DNA of 64,000 bases. Source: Lentinus brumalis. Its lineage: Eukaryota > Basidiomycota > Agaricomycetes > Polyporales > Polyporaceae. The DNA is taken from NCBI GenBank assembly GCA_001792895.1, contig MARA01000040.1, positions 303,700 to 367,699 on the forward strand, read 5' to 3'. Each line of letters starts with the position of its first letter. Position 1 is the stretch's first letter. Position numbers and translations under genes: made by a program. This document shows positions 1 through 11,444 of this stretch, one piece after another. The notes under the pieces were generated by a model that searched no databases, was not told the origin of the DNA, and saw only the letters and a program-made list of their open reading frames with translations.

Positions 1-165
1 GCCGCCAGCTTGGGTCGGTACGGTGGTCCTGTCGCATGTGCGCGGCTGCCCGTGTAGTTGGCGGTGGGACGTACTCGGCCATCTCCCGTCGCCTGTCCTG
101 TGTCCGCGGCGCGTCCTTCCTGTAGGCGTGTGGCACATACAGTCTGCTGTCCCCGATGGTGTACG

Positions 166-1564
166 TCACGCCTCGCGCGCACTGCACGCCTCTCGCATCA
201 TCGATTTCGCCGTCCTCAAGGGAGTGCACGCGCCCTTGCCATGCGTGGTCTTGCTCTCGTTCCCCAGACGCGGGGTATCGGGCTGATCTCCGTAGCGGCG
301 CGCACGAGGTGGCAGTTGGGTGAGGGGAGGGGGATGAGCTCGAGGTTCGGGGGAGGCGGGGTAGCGGTGTGCGGACATGCGCAAGTGGTCGACCTCCATG
401 CGCGCGGTCGATCGATCATGGCCCACGTGGCTCCCTTCTTGGTGCAGTCGGGCGCTTGCGGTGCTTGTTGCTCGGTGCGTGGTTGGAGGGCGGCCCGACA
501 CGTTCTCGAAGAAGCGTTGCTCATTTTCCACTGCAGGCGCACGGTATGTGGATCTATGAATCGTGCTCGCTGACACAGTATTTTGTACAGGGGTAGACGT
601 GGCCATCGGACTCAAGAAATCAGTCGCTGCTGGGCCGCGTAGCCAACCACCGCTCGCCCAAGGGTTCCCTCCCAGGGCCTCAGCTATGGGCGGGAGGGTC
701 ACCCCTTCAGATGGTCGACTACGCTTATGCCGCTCAAGAACGCTCTGTTGCTCTTCAAGCGAGGGAGTCCCCGTGAAGGGCCGCTTCCTCTGGTTGAGGA
801 TGTCGTCATCCTGAGTGGAGATGCGAGGGGGCTCACCGAGGGACAAACCGACCGGCGGGAGTTGCGTCGGGACGTCGCGGTGAGGGCTGATCCACATGGG
901 AGTCCAGCCGCCGTTCCCGACGTCTTCAGCCGCCTCTCCTCCTTGTTCCCCAAGCGGCAGCGTAATGTCGAACTCGTATGTGCTGCCGTCGTACGCCTGC
1001 GGCGTGGAGCTAACTTGATCCCATAGCGACGAGCTGTCCTGCTCGTGGGGACCGAGCTCGTCTCCACCCTCCCTCCACCGGCACCGACACCGGCACCGGC
1101 ACCCTGGATGTGGCTACCACCGATCATGAGGGAGCGAGAGGCCATCAGCGGCGAGCTTGGGGGAAGAGGCGAGTCGTAGACCGCCCTGGGAACCTATTCG
1201 TCCGTGAGTCAGGCTTCTTATGCGTCTTTCAGTGCACTCACATGCATGACCACAGGCTGGTCAGCGAAGCGGTAGGACGGGAGCCGTCCAAAGTCAAGGG
1301 CTAGGGCCCCTTCCAGCTTGGGCGGGATGCGCGGCCCATGCAGCGAGATCGACGACGGGTGCATCATGCGGAGGAGCCCCGGTCCCAGCTGCGGGAGCGA
1401 TACGCGGTCAGCGATCGTCTCGCCACCGTGCTCTCCTTCGGAGTCAGACGCCACGGGATCTCGCCGATGCTGCTCGGCGTGCTAGGGTCCTGAAAGCCTC
1501 TAGGAGCGGGCTCATCGACCACTGGCAGGGGGAGGGAGGAGCGGGAGCGGTTCGAGGTCGTCAT
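166..1564 (-). CDS. Hypothetical disordered protein, incomplete gene model
   Basis: I do not recognise this gene. The best-supported part is a frame running from about 1080 to the stop at 166, with an acidic, gapless reading (EFDITLPLGEQ, then RPFTGTPSLEEQQ and KRSRPSEG) that continues through residues rich in Ser, Pro, Thr and Arg. A likely N-terminal exon starts at 1564 (MTTSNRSRSSLPLPVVDEP), and another open piece lies at 1218-1454. At least one intron or frame change must join them, and I cannot place the splice sites with certainty. No catalytic motif or membrane segment is visible. The low-complexity composition suggests an intrinsically disordered nuclear or regulatory protein, but that is only inference. 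Confidence 0.35.
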
Positions 1565-2039
1565 GCTTGCTGAGGGGATGCGTATGGTGCAGGAGGAAGA
1601 GTTCCGTCGGGCGGGGGGGTTCAGCCCTCGTCGATGGTTTAAAGTTCCGCATCGCGGCCTCGCTTCCCGCCGCCCGTGTGCTCTCGACTAATGTTTATGT
1701 ACCTCAAGGAGGGCGTGTCCTGCTTCCAGTACACGTTTAGATGCTCACAAACTTGTTCTCTGCAGTTTTACTATCACGGTCCTTGGATTTTACGCCGTCT
1801 TGCGCGCTCCGCGTCTCGATGCCCGCGTCCTCTCATTGGTCAGTTCCTGAGCCGCCCGCTGCGCATTATCACGCTCCTTCGCTTGCCCGATTGGGCCGGG
1901 TCGTTCTGACAGCGCCATCGACGCGCCCATATCGCTTTGCTACTTTCTCACACGGCTGGCCACCGCCCTCGGCACGCCCATGAAAAGTTTCCTTTGGGGA
2001 TAAGGTGCTTCCCCCACCGCCGCCGATCCATTCGCACGG
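1565..2039. other. Intergenic, no gene seen
   Basis: This stretch carries no long frame with a convincing start, splice sites or recognisable protein. It separates the minus-strand hypothetical gene on the left from the degenerate tandem repeat on the right. Confidence 0.4.
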
Positions 2040-2740
2040 CTCCACTTGCTTGCTGACGTGTCTGCTCCTTTGACCAGGCCCTCCGGTTGGTCCCGGCTCC
2101 CGTGCTTTGGCGCATCATCCCGCCCGCGCACAGGCGTTGAGTATGTGCATCCCCATATGGGCATCATGGCGGCCCGGCCAGCGCTCGCCCGCTTCCCAAG
2201 GTGCGTCTACCCAATTCGCAGGAGCGAGTGTTCGCGTTCCGCTGCGGCCCGCACGCGACACGTCTCTGTGATCCTTCTACATGGCGCTCGCGCCTCCGCC
2301 GATCCGTTCGCGCGGCTCTGCTTACTTGCTGACGTGTCTGTTCCTTTACCCAGGCCCACCGGTTAGTTCCGGCTCCCATGCTTTGGCGCATCATCCCGCT
2401 CGCGCGCAGGCGTTCAGTATGCGCATCCACGTATGGGCATCCTGGCGGCCCGGCCAATGCTCGCCCACTTCTCGAGTGCGTCTGCCCAGTTCACAGGGCG
2501 AGTGCATGCGTTTCATTGCGTCCTGCTGACACATCCGTTCCTTTACCCAGGCCCGCCGTCTAGTTCCGGCTCCCGTGTTCATGCGCATCATCCCGCTCGC
2601 ACTCGGACGTTCAGTATGTGCGTCCGCATATGGGTATCGTGGCGGCTAGCCGGTGCTCCCCGCTTTCGAGGTGCGTCTGTCCGGTTCTCAGAGCGAGTGC
2701 TCGCACTCCACCGCGTCCTGCGCACGTTGCGTCTCTGACG
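2040..2740. repeat. Degenerate tandem repeat, about 277-bp unit
   Basis: Three imperfect copies of one unit lie head to tail. The marker TGCTGACGTGTCTG or its variant occurs at about 2051, 2328 and 2524, each followed by a CAGGCCC...GTTCCGGCTCCC block, GCGCATCATCCCGC, a TATGGG core and GTGCGTCTG. The first period is 277 bp. The second is about 196 bp because a segment is missing. Small ORFs inside it are by-products of the repeat. No coding or transposon protein is visible. Confidence 0.75.
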
Positions 2741-2825
2741 TCCTCTTGTGTAGGACTAGTGTACATTCCAATGCCCCAGTCATGGGCAGTACATGGCTTC
2801 CCGCCACGCTACCGCGCTCTCCAGC

Positions 2826-3536
2826 CTATTGCTCCCAGCCTGCTGCGGGCTGACCTCTGTCCCGGTCTCGCCACCCGCTCCTCGCGTCCATCTTCCTCCG
2901 TCCACGCCATGCTCGGGCACACGAAGAATGTTGCTTCTCCCACCGCCATCGGTTCTCCTGCAAGGCACGATTTCCCGCCGCAGCGCCACCCCGCGGGGGC
3001 GGGATCACGTCCGTCTCGTCCGCCATGACCATGGCCGGTGCCGGTTTCGGTCCCCTGTCTGCTCGCCACTCTTCCATTCTAACCGTCTCTCCCTCTATAT
3101 AGGGCACCTCGAGGCGGACGCGTCGTACCGCGTTTGCCCTGCACTCGTTCTCCACCTCCAGTCCCACCAACCAGCCCCTCCATCCCATTACTCTGGTCAG
3201 GATCCCAGTAACATGCGGGTCGTATGTCTCCGTTCTCTCTCCCGCTTCTGGTGAGTTGAGGTGCTTTGGTGATACCGCGACTAGTCTGATCTTCATTCCC
3301 ACTTCCAGCGGTCGTGGTGGTCGTCGTACCAGCTTGTATGCATGCGCCTTCGCCTTAAAGTCCCTTGGGCTCGTGGGTTCGCCGCCAACATATCCCGTCC
3401 ACTGCGCGTACAGCACAACGTTCATGGAGTCGATTTCCTCCGCGACACAGTGAGGATGGATGGGTAGAGAGGGAAGGCTCGTCGTGGTGGTCGTCGTAGC
3501 CGCGTCCTCTGGGCGTGCAGTGGGCGGGGTGTTCAT
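2826..3536 (-). CDS. Hypothetical protein, 236 aa
   Basis: This is a single open frame starting MNTPPTARPEDAAT and ending just before 2826. Residues 1-30 are Thr/Pro-rich and low complexity. Residues 35-160 look like a compact globular domain (VVLYAQWTGYVGGEP, RPLEVGMKIRLVAV, GWRGWLVGLEVENE). The last 60 residues are Arg/Gly-rich and may be read-through past an unrecognised 3' splice site. A TTAAAT element about 40 bp upstream of the start, on the minus strand, could act as a TATA box. I recognise no family. The steady middle part argues for a real gene; the C-terminal end is uncertain. Confidence 0.4.
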   Translation of the reverse strand: MNTPPTARPEDAATTTTTTSLPSLPIHPHCVAEEIDSMNVVLYAQWTGYVGGEPTSPRDFKAKAHAYKLVRRPPRPLEVGMKIRLVAVSPKHLNSPEAGERTETYDPHVTGILTRVMGWRGWLVGLEVENECRANAVRRVRLEVPYIEGETVRMEEWRADRGPKPAPAMVMADETDVIPPPRGGAAAGNRALQENRWRWEKQHSSCARAWRGRRKMDARSGWRDRDRGQPAAGWEQ

Positions 3537-4769
3537 TTGGATGGGTGGTCGCTCAGCGCGACTCAGCAGGATTTAAGTGGTGGGCGGGGCGGTGGAGGCG
3601 TGCGGTGCATGAGGACGGTTGATTGCGAAAAATTTTTAAAGGACTAGGCAGGGTTCGCTCTTCAGCGGATCATAAAACGAAGCTGCTCTAGTTCAGACTT
3701 ATTATCTCCATGTTGCGTTCCAGAGTCGGCTAGCTGTGAAGCGAGGTCGCTACGTTGTGCATTCACGTCAGTCGCGTGTCTAAACGAGGGCTATGCCTGC
3801 ATCATGTCCGCTACTTCTGGTCTTTTCGCGACATTCCTGATACACTCAGTACCATTCACCATTGGCTTCACCCTGCAACATCAGGGTTTGTGTGGGCGGT
3901 AGGGCTTCCCCAGTCGTCCCGACACCTCGCTCAGTCGCGCGGTCTTCGTTGTTCGGGAGTGGGCATCCTCGTTTCTTGCCTCCATGGTTCCCTCAGAGCT
4001 ACCTTTGTATGCTACTTCCCATTCTCAGTGCAGCACGCACATCACCTTTCCTAGATCCGAGCGGCGTAGTAGTCCAACTGGTCTCAGTTTTGTCACGCGT
4101 CGTCCTTATTTAGCCGTTCGCGCCCACGTCCGCCGTGTTACCTTATGCGGCAGCAGCGCGCCCACGCGGCGTTCAATAGCCGCCCATGAGGCGTCTAGCA
4201 ACCTCCCAGTTGCCAGCGCACTACTTCAGTCTTGCATAGGTATGCTTTCCACCAGCTCTCCTATGTAACGTCCAGAGCTGGTCGTTGTTGTTCTTACTCT
4301 CCGCCTCCTTACGCGGGAGGCAGAGTCCTGTCACAGCTGGGCTGTACGGGCGTGCGTGGCATCCCATTGTACTACAGTAGTACTCTTTCATTTCCGCATG
4401 GCGGGAGGCAGCATGGCTACTTGTATCGGCATCTATGGTCTCGATTCTATCCAGTCCGGGTCCTAGGGCCCTTGCGTACACGGTTCAGACCCACAGTATG
4501 GCAGCTCCAATTGCCAGTGACCGTGGGAAAACACGCCATGGTGGCGGTTGCAGGAAGAGGAGCTCCTCTCACTGTTTCAATTGTTCGACACAGGCGATCT
4601 GGACGGGCGGGCACAGAGGGCAACGCGGAAGCCATGCATGCCTTCCGGAAGTATCACCGCCACGCGAAGCACTTCATATGTGGATTTCATATATGAAGCA
4701 TGCCGTCAGTGTGCTACCTCGCCTTTGATACGACTCTCAACCCTTCCTTGACTCTCTTCCACCATCTTC
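3537..4769. other. Intergenic, no gene seen
   Basis: Several ORFs of 60-150 codons overlap here in different frames. None has a recognisable motif, a convincing intron pattern or a composition that sets it apart from chance frames in GC-rich DNA. The final 30 bases lead into the promoter of the next gene. Confidence 0.4.
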
Positions 4770-4770
4770 T

Positions 4771-4776
4771 TATAAG
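4771..4776 (+). promoter_or_regulatory. TATA-like box for the 456-aa membrane protein gene
   Basis: TATAAG lies 40 bp upstream of the ATG at 4811. The in-frame ATG at 4700 lies upstream of this element, so it would probably not be in the mRNA. This supports the start at 4811. Confidence 0.5.
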
Positions 4777-4810
4777 GTCCTCGTATGCTCTTCAGAGCAA
4801 AAGGCAGACC

Positions 4811-6181
4811 ATGCCTGTAATCTCTCACATCGTCGACGTCGCTGCTCGCTCGTCCGACCACGCAGTCTTGCAGGCTCCGCTCTCGACCTCTTCCTTCACC
4901 CTAGACTCCTCCGGGGTCGCCGGTTTCTTCGGCGGCGATGGCGCGGTTCAAGGCATGGCGACCGTGCACCTCTTTGCCTTCCGACGCTGGGGCGGCTGGT
5001 ACAACACCCCCGGGGCGTACGAGATCGCGAAGCAGTATGGGCAGCTCGCCAACTCGCGCCTCTGGGATGGGCTCTTCCCCGGGGGCAAGCGCGACCCCGC
5101 AGAGCTCTTCGGGCTCGACGGCCAGTCAGGGCCCACCTTCCTCGCGGCGCGCTCGGGCTCGAACATTCCCCGCACCGGGCACCTCGCATACCTCATGTCG
5201 CGACGTGCACGCGATGTGGACGAGGCGCGGGAGGTTCAGGGACGCCGCACTACCCCCGCGGACGTCACTGTCATCGACCTGCCCCATGCGCCCCCGGAGA
5301 CGGTGCAGCCGCCGAGGCTGCGGAGCCCGTATGGACTGCTGGCGGCCATACCCATCGCTGCCAGCTTTGGGACGTGCGTGATGTGCGCGCTCGTCGAGGA
5401 CTGGTGGTGCTTCTCGAGCATCGCGCTCGGGATCCTTGCGAGCGGGATCGCGTGCCTTGTCATCGGCTCGGGCACGCTCACCTTCAGCCACCCGAAGCCG
5501 GCGAAGGGCGCACCGCGCGGAGACGGAATCCTGGTTCACGACGGCGGGGTGATAGTTCTGCGCGGGGAGGAAGCGGCGGTCAACTCGCTCACGCGCGGGC
5601 GGTTCACGCTGGAGTACGGGGGACAGCCGCGATACAGCGCCATCGGACACTGTTCTGTCCTGCTCACCGGGCAGTTCCTCGTACAGCTGCTCCTCATCCC
5701 ACAGGGCCAGCTGTTTGGGCAGCTGATGTTCGTGGCGTCGCTCGCAGTGTCGTGGGTCTACAACACATGTTTGTCGTCGCTGGACAAGGAGGACTATCAG
5801 ACGGAGATCCTCCTCGACGTCTTACAGCTGCAAAACAGCGATATGAACAAGTTCGTCCTTGGGTCGCGCACCGCGATGGTTGTGTTCTCCTGTCTCTCGT
5901 TGCAGCCGAACGACCCCGTCCACAATCCTCGCAAGCTCCTTGACGAGCTGATTCCGAACGACACTCAGGTCTGGGAGAGGTGGAAGACGCTCGTCGCGCA
6001 CAAGCTGTCGACGAAGGCTGCCTTGCGTTTCTCCGAGGCCGACTGGAGGGTGCAGGGTCTTGGGGAGGAGGAGCGGGCGTTGCTGGAGCGACTGCTGAAG
6101 GATGCCGAAGAGGCTTACGAGGGCTGGAAAGACGCTGCTTCGCGGCCGTCCAGGTCGTCATCTACCATGAAGATTGCATGA
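4811..6181 (+). CDS. Predicted multi-pass membrane protein, unknown function, 456 aa
   Basis: This intronless frame encodes 456 residues from MPVISHIVDVAARS. Residues 1-150 are soluble and contain an RRWGGWYNTPGAYEIA region. Two hydrophobic segments follow at about 178-225 (LLAAIPIAASFGTCVMCAL and SSIALGILASGIACLVIG) and two near 290-325 (GQFLVQLLLIPQGQLFGQLM, then FVASLAVSWVYNT). The C-terminal ~110 residues are hydrophilic and probably helical (EEERALLERLLKDAEEAYEG). This layout resembles large basidiomycete-specific families of unknown function; I recognise no catalytic motif and assign none. The longer form starting at 4700 adds 37 unremarkable residues and is less likely because of the TATA-like box at 4771. 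Confidence 0.75.
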   Translation: MPVISHIVDVAARSSDHAVLQAPLSTSSFTLDSSGVAGFFGGDGAVQGMATVHLFAFRRWGGWYNTPGAYEIAKQYGQLANSRLWDGLFPGGKRDPAELFGLDGQSGPTFLAARSGSNIPRTGHLAYLMSRRARDVDEAREVQGRRTTPADVTVIDLPHAPPETVQPPRLRSPYGLLAAIPIAASFGTCVMCALVEDWWCFSSIALGILASGIACLVIGSGTLTFSHPKPAKGAPRGDGILVHDGGVIVLRGEEAAVNSLTRGRFTLEYGGQPRYSAIGHCSVLLTGQFLVQLLLIPQGQLFGQLMFVASLAVSWVYNTCLSSLDKEDYQTEILLDVLQLQNSDMNKFVLGSRTAMVVFSCLSLQPNDPVHNPRKLLDELIPNDTQVWERWKTLVAHKLSTKAALRFSEADWRVQGLGEEERALLERLLKDAEEAYEGWKDAASRPSRSSSTMKIA

Positions 6182-6652
6182 GCTATGAGCACACTGTAGA
6201 TTATGATGATCTTTCTCATATTGTACCGTATACGCACTCTCCGCCACGATGTACTTATATACACCTAGTGTAATTACATGCACACCCTGCGGTCCTGTCT
6301 CGAAGTGCTCGCTGACACCGGCGCCGGGTGTGCCTGCGCGTTCGGGAGGTCGAGGTGATGCTGACCGGACATGAACGACGCAGTTAGATTGCAGTCCTCA
6401 AGCAGACGAATGTTCAGCTGCGCATGCCTTCCGGGTGAGTCTACTTACATGTGCATTCGAGGTGTTGGATAATTCTTCAGCCGTTCATGACTTGCAATTG
6501 GAGTCGATGAGCTAGTGTGTTCCGGGTGGAGGTAGGACTGGAACAAGAGGCAGAGCTGCAGGAAAGTCGAAACAACTTCAAGCACTGGCACTGTATGTCA
6601 ATGTGGAGGGCCATTACCTACCTATGTAGACACGACGCACGGCCCTCTGTGT
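6182..6652. other. Intergenic, no gene seen
   Basis: No frame of note lies between the membrane protein gene and the tRNA gene. The first 100 bases are AT-richer, as expected for a 3' UTR. Confidence 0.4.
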
Positions 6653-6761
6653 GGCAAGATGGCCGAGCGGTCCAAGGCGTGTGACTCAAGCGAAAGCTTG
6701 CCTGCTTCAGCGGGTTTCTCATCTGGGTATCCAGGCGCGGGTTCAAATCCCGCTCTTGTCA
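6653..6761 (+). tRNA. tRNA-Leu(CAA) with intron
   Basis: A full class II tRNA can be folded. The acceptor strands are GGCAAGA (6653-6659) and TCTTGTC (6754-6760) with discriminator A at 6761. The D arm is GCC/GGC, the T arm is GCGGG-TTCAAAT-CCCGC, and the long variable arm is CTGG-GTAT-CCAG. The anticodon loop is CTCAAG with CAA at 6687-6689. An intron of about 27 nt (roughly 6691-6717) follows position 37, and its start forms CAAGC-GAAA-GCTTG, pairing the anticodon with the intron as in known pre-tRNA-Leu(CAA). A run of five T at 6765-6769 is the likely pol III terminator. The outermost anticodon-stem pair looks mismatched (T27-C43). Confidence 0.93.
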
Positions 6762-6935
6762 TGCTTTTTGGACGGATCGGCGAGGTGTGCCTGGTACGGA
6801 CCGGGGCGCAGTGACGCCATGACCTCGTCCGGGATCTTTTCCCGGCTCACCATCTGCTCTCATGTCTCGAATAACTTATGAATCAGAACAAATCGATGGT
6901 CCTCTTGGCTCGCAATCTCTCTCCCGACCACCATC

Positions 6936-9210
6936 ATGGCCGCGCAACTCCCCATCCCTGTTTACACGTCCCTGGACCAGGCTATGCCTGACCTCAAGAC
7001 GGCCGCCGAACAAGCGTACGTTCACGCGCATGCGCAATCACTCCGAAGCTCACACAACGTGCAGCGTTCGATACAACAACCTGGTAGAGGAGTTCGAGAA
7101 ACGATTCGGACACAAGCCTTCGTACATCGCCCGTGCACCGGGAAGAGTCAAGTGAGTTCTCGTCCTCCGTTGCGCGACCGTATCGTGACACGAAACGTGC
7201 AGCTTGATCGGCGAGCATATCGACTATGTGCTCTTTGGCTGCTTCCCCGCAGCGGTTGAGCGCGACATTCTCATCGCCTGCGGTCCTTCATCAGCGGCTG
7301 CGTCGACAGGAACCGGCGGCGTTCAGGCCCACAACCTCAACCCGAAGTACCAGCCGCAAACCTTCGTGCCTATGCTCAAGACCGGAGGACCCACGGCCGC
7401 CGAGGAAGCGGACGCGGCCAGCACTGTTCATGCCGAGGCGGCGTGGCAGTTGGATATCGACAAGCGCGAGTTGAGGTGGGAGAGCTATGTCAAAGCCGGA
7501 TACTACGTACGTCTACTTTCCTTTATTTGGTCCGGTTCCCGTCACGGAGGTGGTGCCCGTTTGTGATCCCTCTGTCCTCGAAGAGAGGCGACTGACATCC
7601 ATCGGTGATACTCCGTGTTCGCGACTTTACCCCGCATCCCGTGTAGTCACGTTTCGCTTCGGGCCGCTATGTCTGCGTGAGCAGATTACACGAGGAACCA
7701 TCCCCCCTGTGATCTAGTGCAGTGTTCAAGTTCTCTGGTATTGTGAATACGCGGTCAGTTACTCAGCAAAGGTTTCGTAGGGTGTTTTGAACCGCTTCTT
7801 CTCTGCGGCTGCTGGGTCGCAAGAACATCCAGTTCCCGTTGACTTGCTATTCACCGGATCCGTGCCGTCAGGTTCAGGCCTTTCCTCTAGGTACCGTTGT
7901 TCGACCCATTGTCGTGTTCGATGCTGATCACCCGGCAGCGCTGCAATGGTCGTCGCGTCGACTCTTGCGTTCCTCACCGTCAACAACAAGCTCGAGGGCG
8001 TCTCAAAGGGCCAGCTCGTTGAGATGGCCATGGAGAACGAGAAGCGCGTCGGTGTGAACAGCGGCGGGTGAGTGGTCATGTTCCTGTGTATATCATCTGT
8101 TGATGAACCGTGTGTAGTCTTGACCAGGCTGCCTCGGTCATCTGCACTCCGCATTCAGCCATCTTTGTGAACTTCTACCCCAAACTCTCTGCAGAACCGA
8201 TCCCTCTGCCGACTCCCCGAACGATTCCTCGCGCCATCTTCGTGTGCGCCAACTCCCTGGTTGTCAGCGACAAAGCCGTCAGTGAGTGGCCTGCCATCCC
8301 CTCTCGCTTCGGAGCTAATAACATATATACAGCTGCGAAGTTCCACTACAATCTGCGGGTGGTGGAGACTCTCGTCGCCGCACGCGTGCTCGGCCGTCTG
8401 CTCAACCTCCCGCTCACGCCTACGGAGCGTCCCACACTCCGCGTCATCCTCACAAGGTGGCTCGGCACGCCGCAAGCCGATCTCGAGAAGGAGGACGTCA
8501 AGTCCGCTATCGAACGCTTCCTGCCCGAGATCGAGAAGCTGCGTCCTGCGCGCGAGGGACGCGAACCCGGGGAGGAGGGCGTGACGATGAAGGAGATGAT
8601 CGAGCTCAGCGGACTTAGCGAGGAGCAGTTCAACCAGGTCTACCTCTCCTGGGTCGAAGGTGCGCCCCCCTCCTCTCTCGTGCACGAGCCGTTCGTTGAT
8701 CGGTTTTCAGTCGAGGCTGAGTACTTCCAGCTGTACAAGCGCACGCGGCATGTCTTCACGGAAGCCCTGCGGGTTCTCGAGTTCCGCGAGGTGTGCGTGC
8801 GCGCCCAGGCGACGGAGGGCGACCTGCCCGAGGAGACGCTGAAGCAGCTCGGCGCACTGCTGGATGCATCGCACGAGAGCTGCTCGACGCTGTGCGAGAG
8901 CTCGTGCCCGGAGGTCGATGAGCTGACGCGGCTCGCGAAGGCTGCGGGCGCGTACGGCTCGCGTATCACTGGCGCGGGCTGGGGCGGGTGCACGGTGTCG
9001 CTTGTCGCGGAGGACAGGGTGGAGGAGTTCATTGCGAAGATCAAGGAGGGGTACGCGCCGTACCGCGAGCTCAGCGATGAGAAGCTGCGCGATGCGATCT
9101 TTGCGACGAAGCCGAGCTCGGGTGCGTTTGGTGAGTACTTCTCGTGTATCTTCCGAAGCTTGGAAGCGTAGACTGACGGACTTCGTGCAGTGTTGAAGCT
9201 AGATGCGTAA
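6936..9210 (+). CDS. GAL1: Galactokinase (GHMP kinase family), 546 aa
   Basis: Galactokinase phosphorylates alpha-D-galactose at C1 with ATP, the first committed Leloir step, in the cytosol. Exons are 6936-7015, 7065-7151, 7203-7506, 7781-7890, 7939-8067, 8118-8281, 8333-8659, 8711-9130 and 9191-9210; every junction keeps frame. The product shows the galactokinase signature ARAPGRVNLIGEHIDY near residue 50, the GHMP nucleotide-binding motif GSVPSGSGLSSSAA, the catalytic-Asp region GGLDQAAS and the C-terminal GHMP motif AGWGGCTVSL. The length fits fungal galactokinases. The intron at 7507-7780 is 274 nt, far longer than the other seven, which are about 48-60 nt. Three mutarotase genes lie 12-30 kb downstream on the same strand. 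Confidence 0.95.
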
Positions 9211-9784
9211 ACGATGATGTGATGAAGTTGATGAAGGTGTACGATGTAGCATCTATGAAGTGAGTTGTCATGTATGTCTTAGAAATGAATTACGCCTGCC
9301 TGCCTCTTGTTGGTCTGCGTCAGCCTTGTCACTTGCGTACCGGTCACCATTCATGTCGGGAAGCCTCCGTCCTCGCACTGCTTACGAACAAATTGTCCAT
9401 GCGCGATGTGGTGCGGAAAATGCAACTAGCTAGTGAGTATTACAAGCAGATCGTATGAGCTCGAAGTCTATGCTGATTCTGGCCAGCGAGAGATGCAGTC
9501 CTCTTGCGGAACCTCCGATCAACTAGTGCGTAGTACGCTCGCGGGCTCGCGGAGGGAATTGACCTTTTGTGAGTCGACCTTGGTTGTATCGAGAAGTCCA
9601 GCGGCGACACGATGAACCGTTGCATAGTTGATCGACAGTTTCCCTCCCGAGGAGAGGACCCCTGTGCGGTGACGTCACGCGCCGTATGCCCCGTTTTCAA
9701 TTTTCTTCCATCCGGTTCGGTGCATCTCCGCCTCGTGCTCCTCCTCCTCCTAAGCAGCTTCTGACCTGAGGCACTCCGACTGCA
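9211..9784. other. Intergenic, kinase promoter region
   Basis: No convincing gene is seen. The last ~100 bases contain a pyrimidine-rich tract (CTCCTCCTCCTCC at about 9740-9752) ahead of the TATA element, as is common in fungal promoters. Confidence 0.4.
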
Positions 9785-9790
9785 TATATA
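9785..9790 (+). promoter_or_regulatory. TATA box of the SRPK-like kinase gene
   Basis: TATATA lies 33 bp upstream of the ATG at 9818, with a CT-rich stretch just before it. This short spacing implies a very short 5' UTR. Confidence 0.5.
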
Positions 9791-9817
9791 GACACCAGTC
9801 CTACTTCCATAACCCCT

Positions 9818-11444
9818 ATGTCTGCGTCCAAGACAGACGTTTCCAGGGCTATAAGCAGCGAGGACGGCGAGGACGTGGCATCCGTCCCCTATTGCTATTT
9901 AGACGAAAACGAAGTCTTCCAAGAGCCTCTCGATCTCTATCGTCCAGGACATCTCCATCCGGTCATCATCAAAGACATCGTCCGACCTGATTCTGTGAGC
10001 TCTGCCTCTCGCCACAAGGATGCGCCCCGTGGCTATCGCATACTGCACAAGCTCGGTGCGGGCGGAGAGGCGACCGTCTGGCTTGCTCAGGAGCTCGACA
10101 ATCTCAAGTGAGTGCTCTTTTCTGCTGTTTGGATCAGATAACAAAAACTTCCCTATCCCCGCAAACTTCCCTATCCCCGCAGTCGCGCGGTGTCGCTCAA
10201 GATTTATAGCGCGCAGTATGCCTCCGCTGCGGAACGTGAGGCCCGTGTTCTCAAGACCTGTATGGCGTGCCCGGACACACCTGGTTCCCGCAATATCAAC
10301 TCTCTGCTCGACGACTTCACCATCTCCGGTCCAAATGGCACTCACAAGGTACACGTTACGGAAGTGGTGACACCTCTGATGTCTTGCAATATACCCGACA
10401 GCTGGAAGAGGGAGGTCGTGCAGGACCTCGCACGAGGACTCGCGCACGTCCACCATCGCGGCTTCGTACACGGCGGTATGTTCATGGAAGGTTCTCCCGA
10501 CGAGTCCTGATAGTTCGCCACTCACTCAGATATACACATCGGTAACGTCGGCTGTGCCATGCCCTCCCCATTTTACGAGAGAGACATTGGGGTCACGATG
10601 CGGATGCTGTTCCTTTACGACGTGACCATGGTAATTCCGTGCGATCCTGCCGAGGACAGCTCCTCATTGCCTGCTTACCTCCTGAGTCCATGTTGCTTGT
10701 CGGTCGCTTTTGAAAGACACGGTGGCTCGAAGGCGCGCCAGGCTGCGAAATTGTACGACTTCGGGAACGGTAAGTGCACTTTTTCACCGAATTGCTGCCA
10801 TGTATGACATGCTTACTGCTTGACTGTAGCTCGGCGTGTTGGAGAGGAATATAGCACTGATGATGTCCGCTGGAAGTGTCCACCACCTGAAGCTGCGTTT
10901 GCATACTACGGGTGTGGCGGACTGGACGTGCTTCCCACGACGGCGAGTGATGTATGGGCTCTCGGCGTTTTGGTAAGTCTCGTGTATACTTCTGGCGGCT
11001 CTTTGTGTAAAGCTCACAGCGCGACGGAAGATTTATGGGCTCTTCACCGGCGAGTCCATCCTGAATGGCACAACCCTCAGGTGTCTAGCTGACCAGGCCA
11101 AGTTGGATGGTACCATCCCTCCTGCCTGGCGCGAATACTGGGATACGGACGCGTCTCTGCGCGACCAGAGCGGTATGCATCGTCTTCAATCCGCGTTTCA
11201 GCAACGCAATGTCTTACTGTCAGCCCTTCACACAGATCAAGTAACACCAGAGAATGCGGACGCCGAATGGTCACGGCGGCGCGATCGCTTCATACAGAAG
11301 TATCCCAACATCGAGGTCGCTGAGGTCGATCTTCTGATCTCGTTGCTGCGTTGGATGCTCAAGGCGGATCCTGATGCGCGCCCTACGGCGGACGAGGTTC
11401 TTGCTCATCCATGGTTCGCCTACGGCTCGCAATCAGGCTGTTAA
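9818..11444 (+). CDS. SRPK-like protein kinase, 438 aa
   Basis: This is a eukaryotic protein kinase-like protein of the kind expanded in mushroom-forming fungi. Exons are 9818-10107, 10183-10475, 10530-10769, 10830-10972, 11031-11172 and 11236-11444, all in frame. Visible features in order are the glycine loop HKLGAGGEATVWLAQ, the ATP lysine in AVSLKIY, the catalytic loop VHGDIHIGN (Asp and Asn kept, Arg of HRD replaced by Gly), the metal-binding YDFGNG, SDVWALG of helix F, and a C-terminal DARPTADEVLAHPWF. The first intron contains an 18-bp tandem duplication (AACTTCCCTATCCCCGCA) forming its polypyrimidine tract. A frameshifted paralogue lies inverted at 42992-44651. Substrate is unknown; SR-protein kinase activity is inferred from resemblance only. 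Confidence 0.85.

Noticed and set aside
4700..4810. N-terminal extension of the membrane protein from an upstream ATG
   Set aside because: The TATA-like box at 4771 lies downstream of that ATG, and the added residues look unstructured.
5126..5650. 174-codon minus-strand ORF inside the membrane protein gene
   Set aside because: It is an antisense shadow of a well-supported coding frame.
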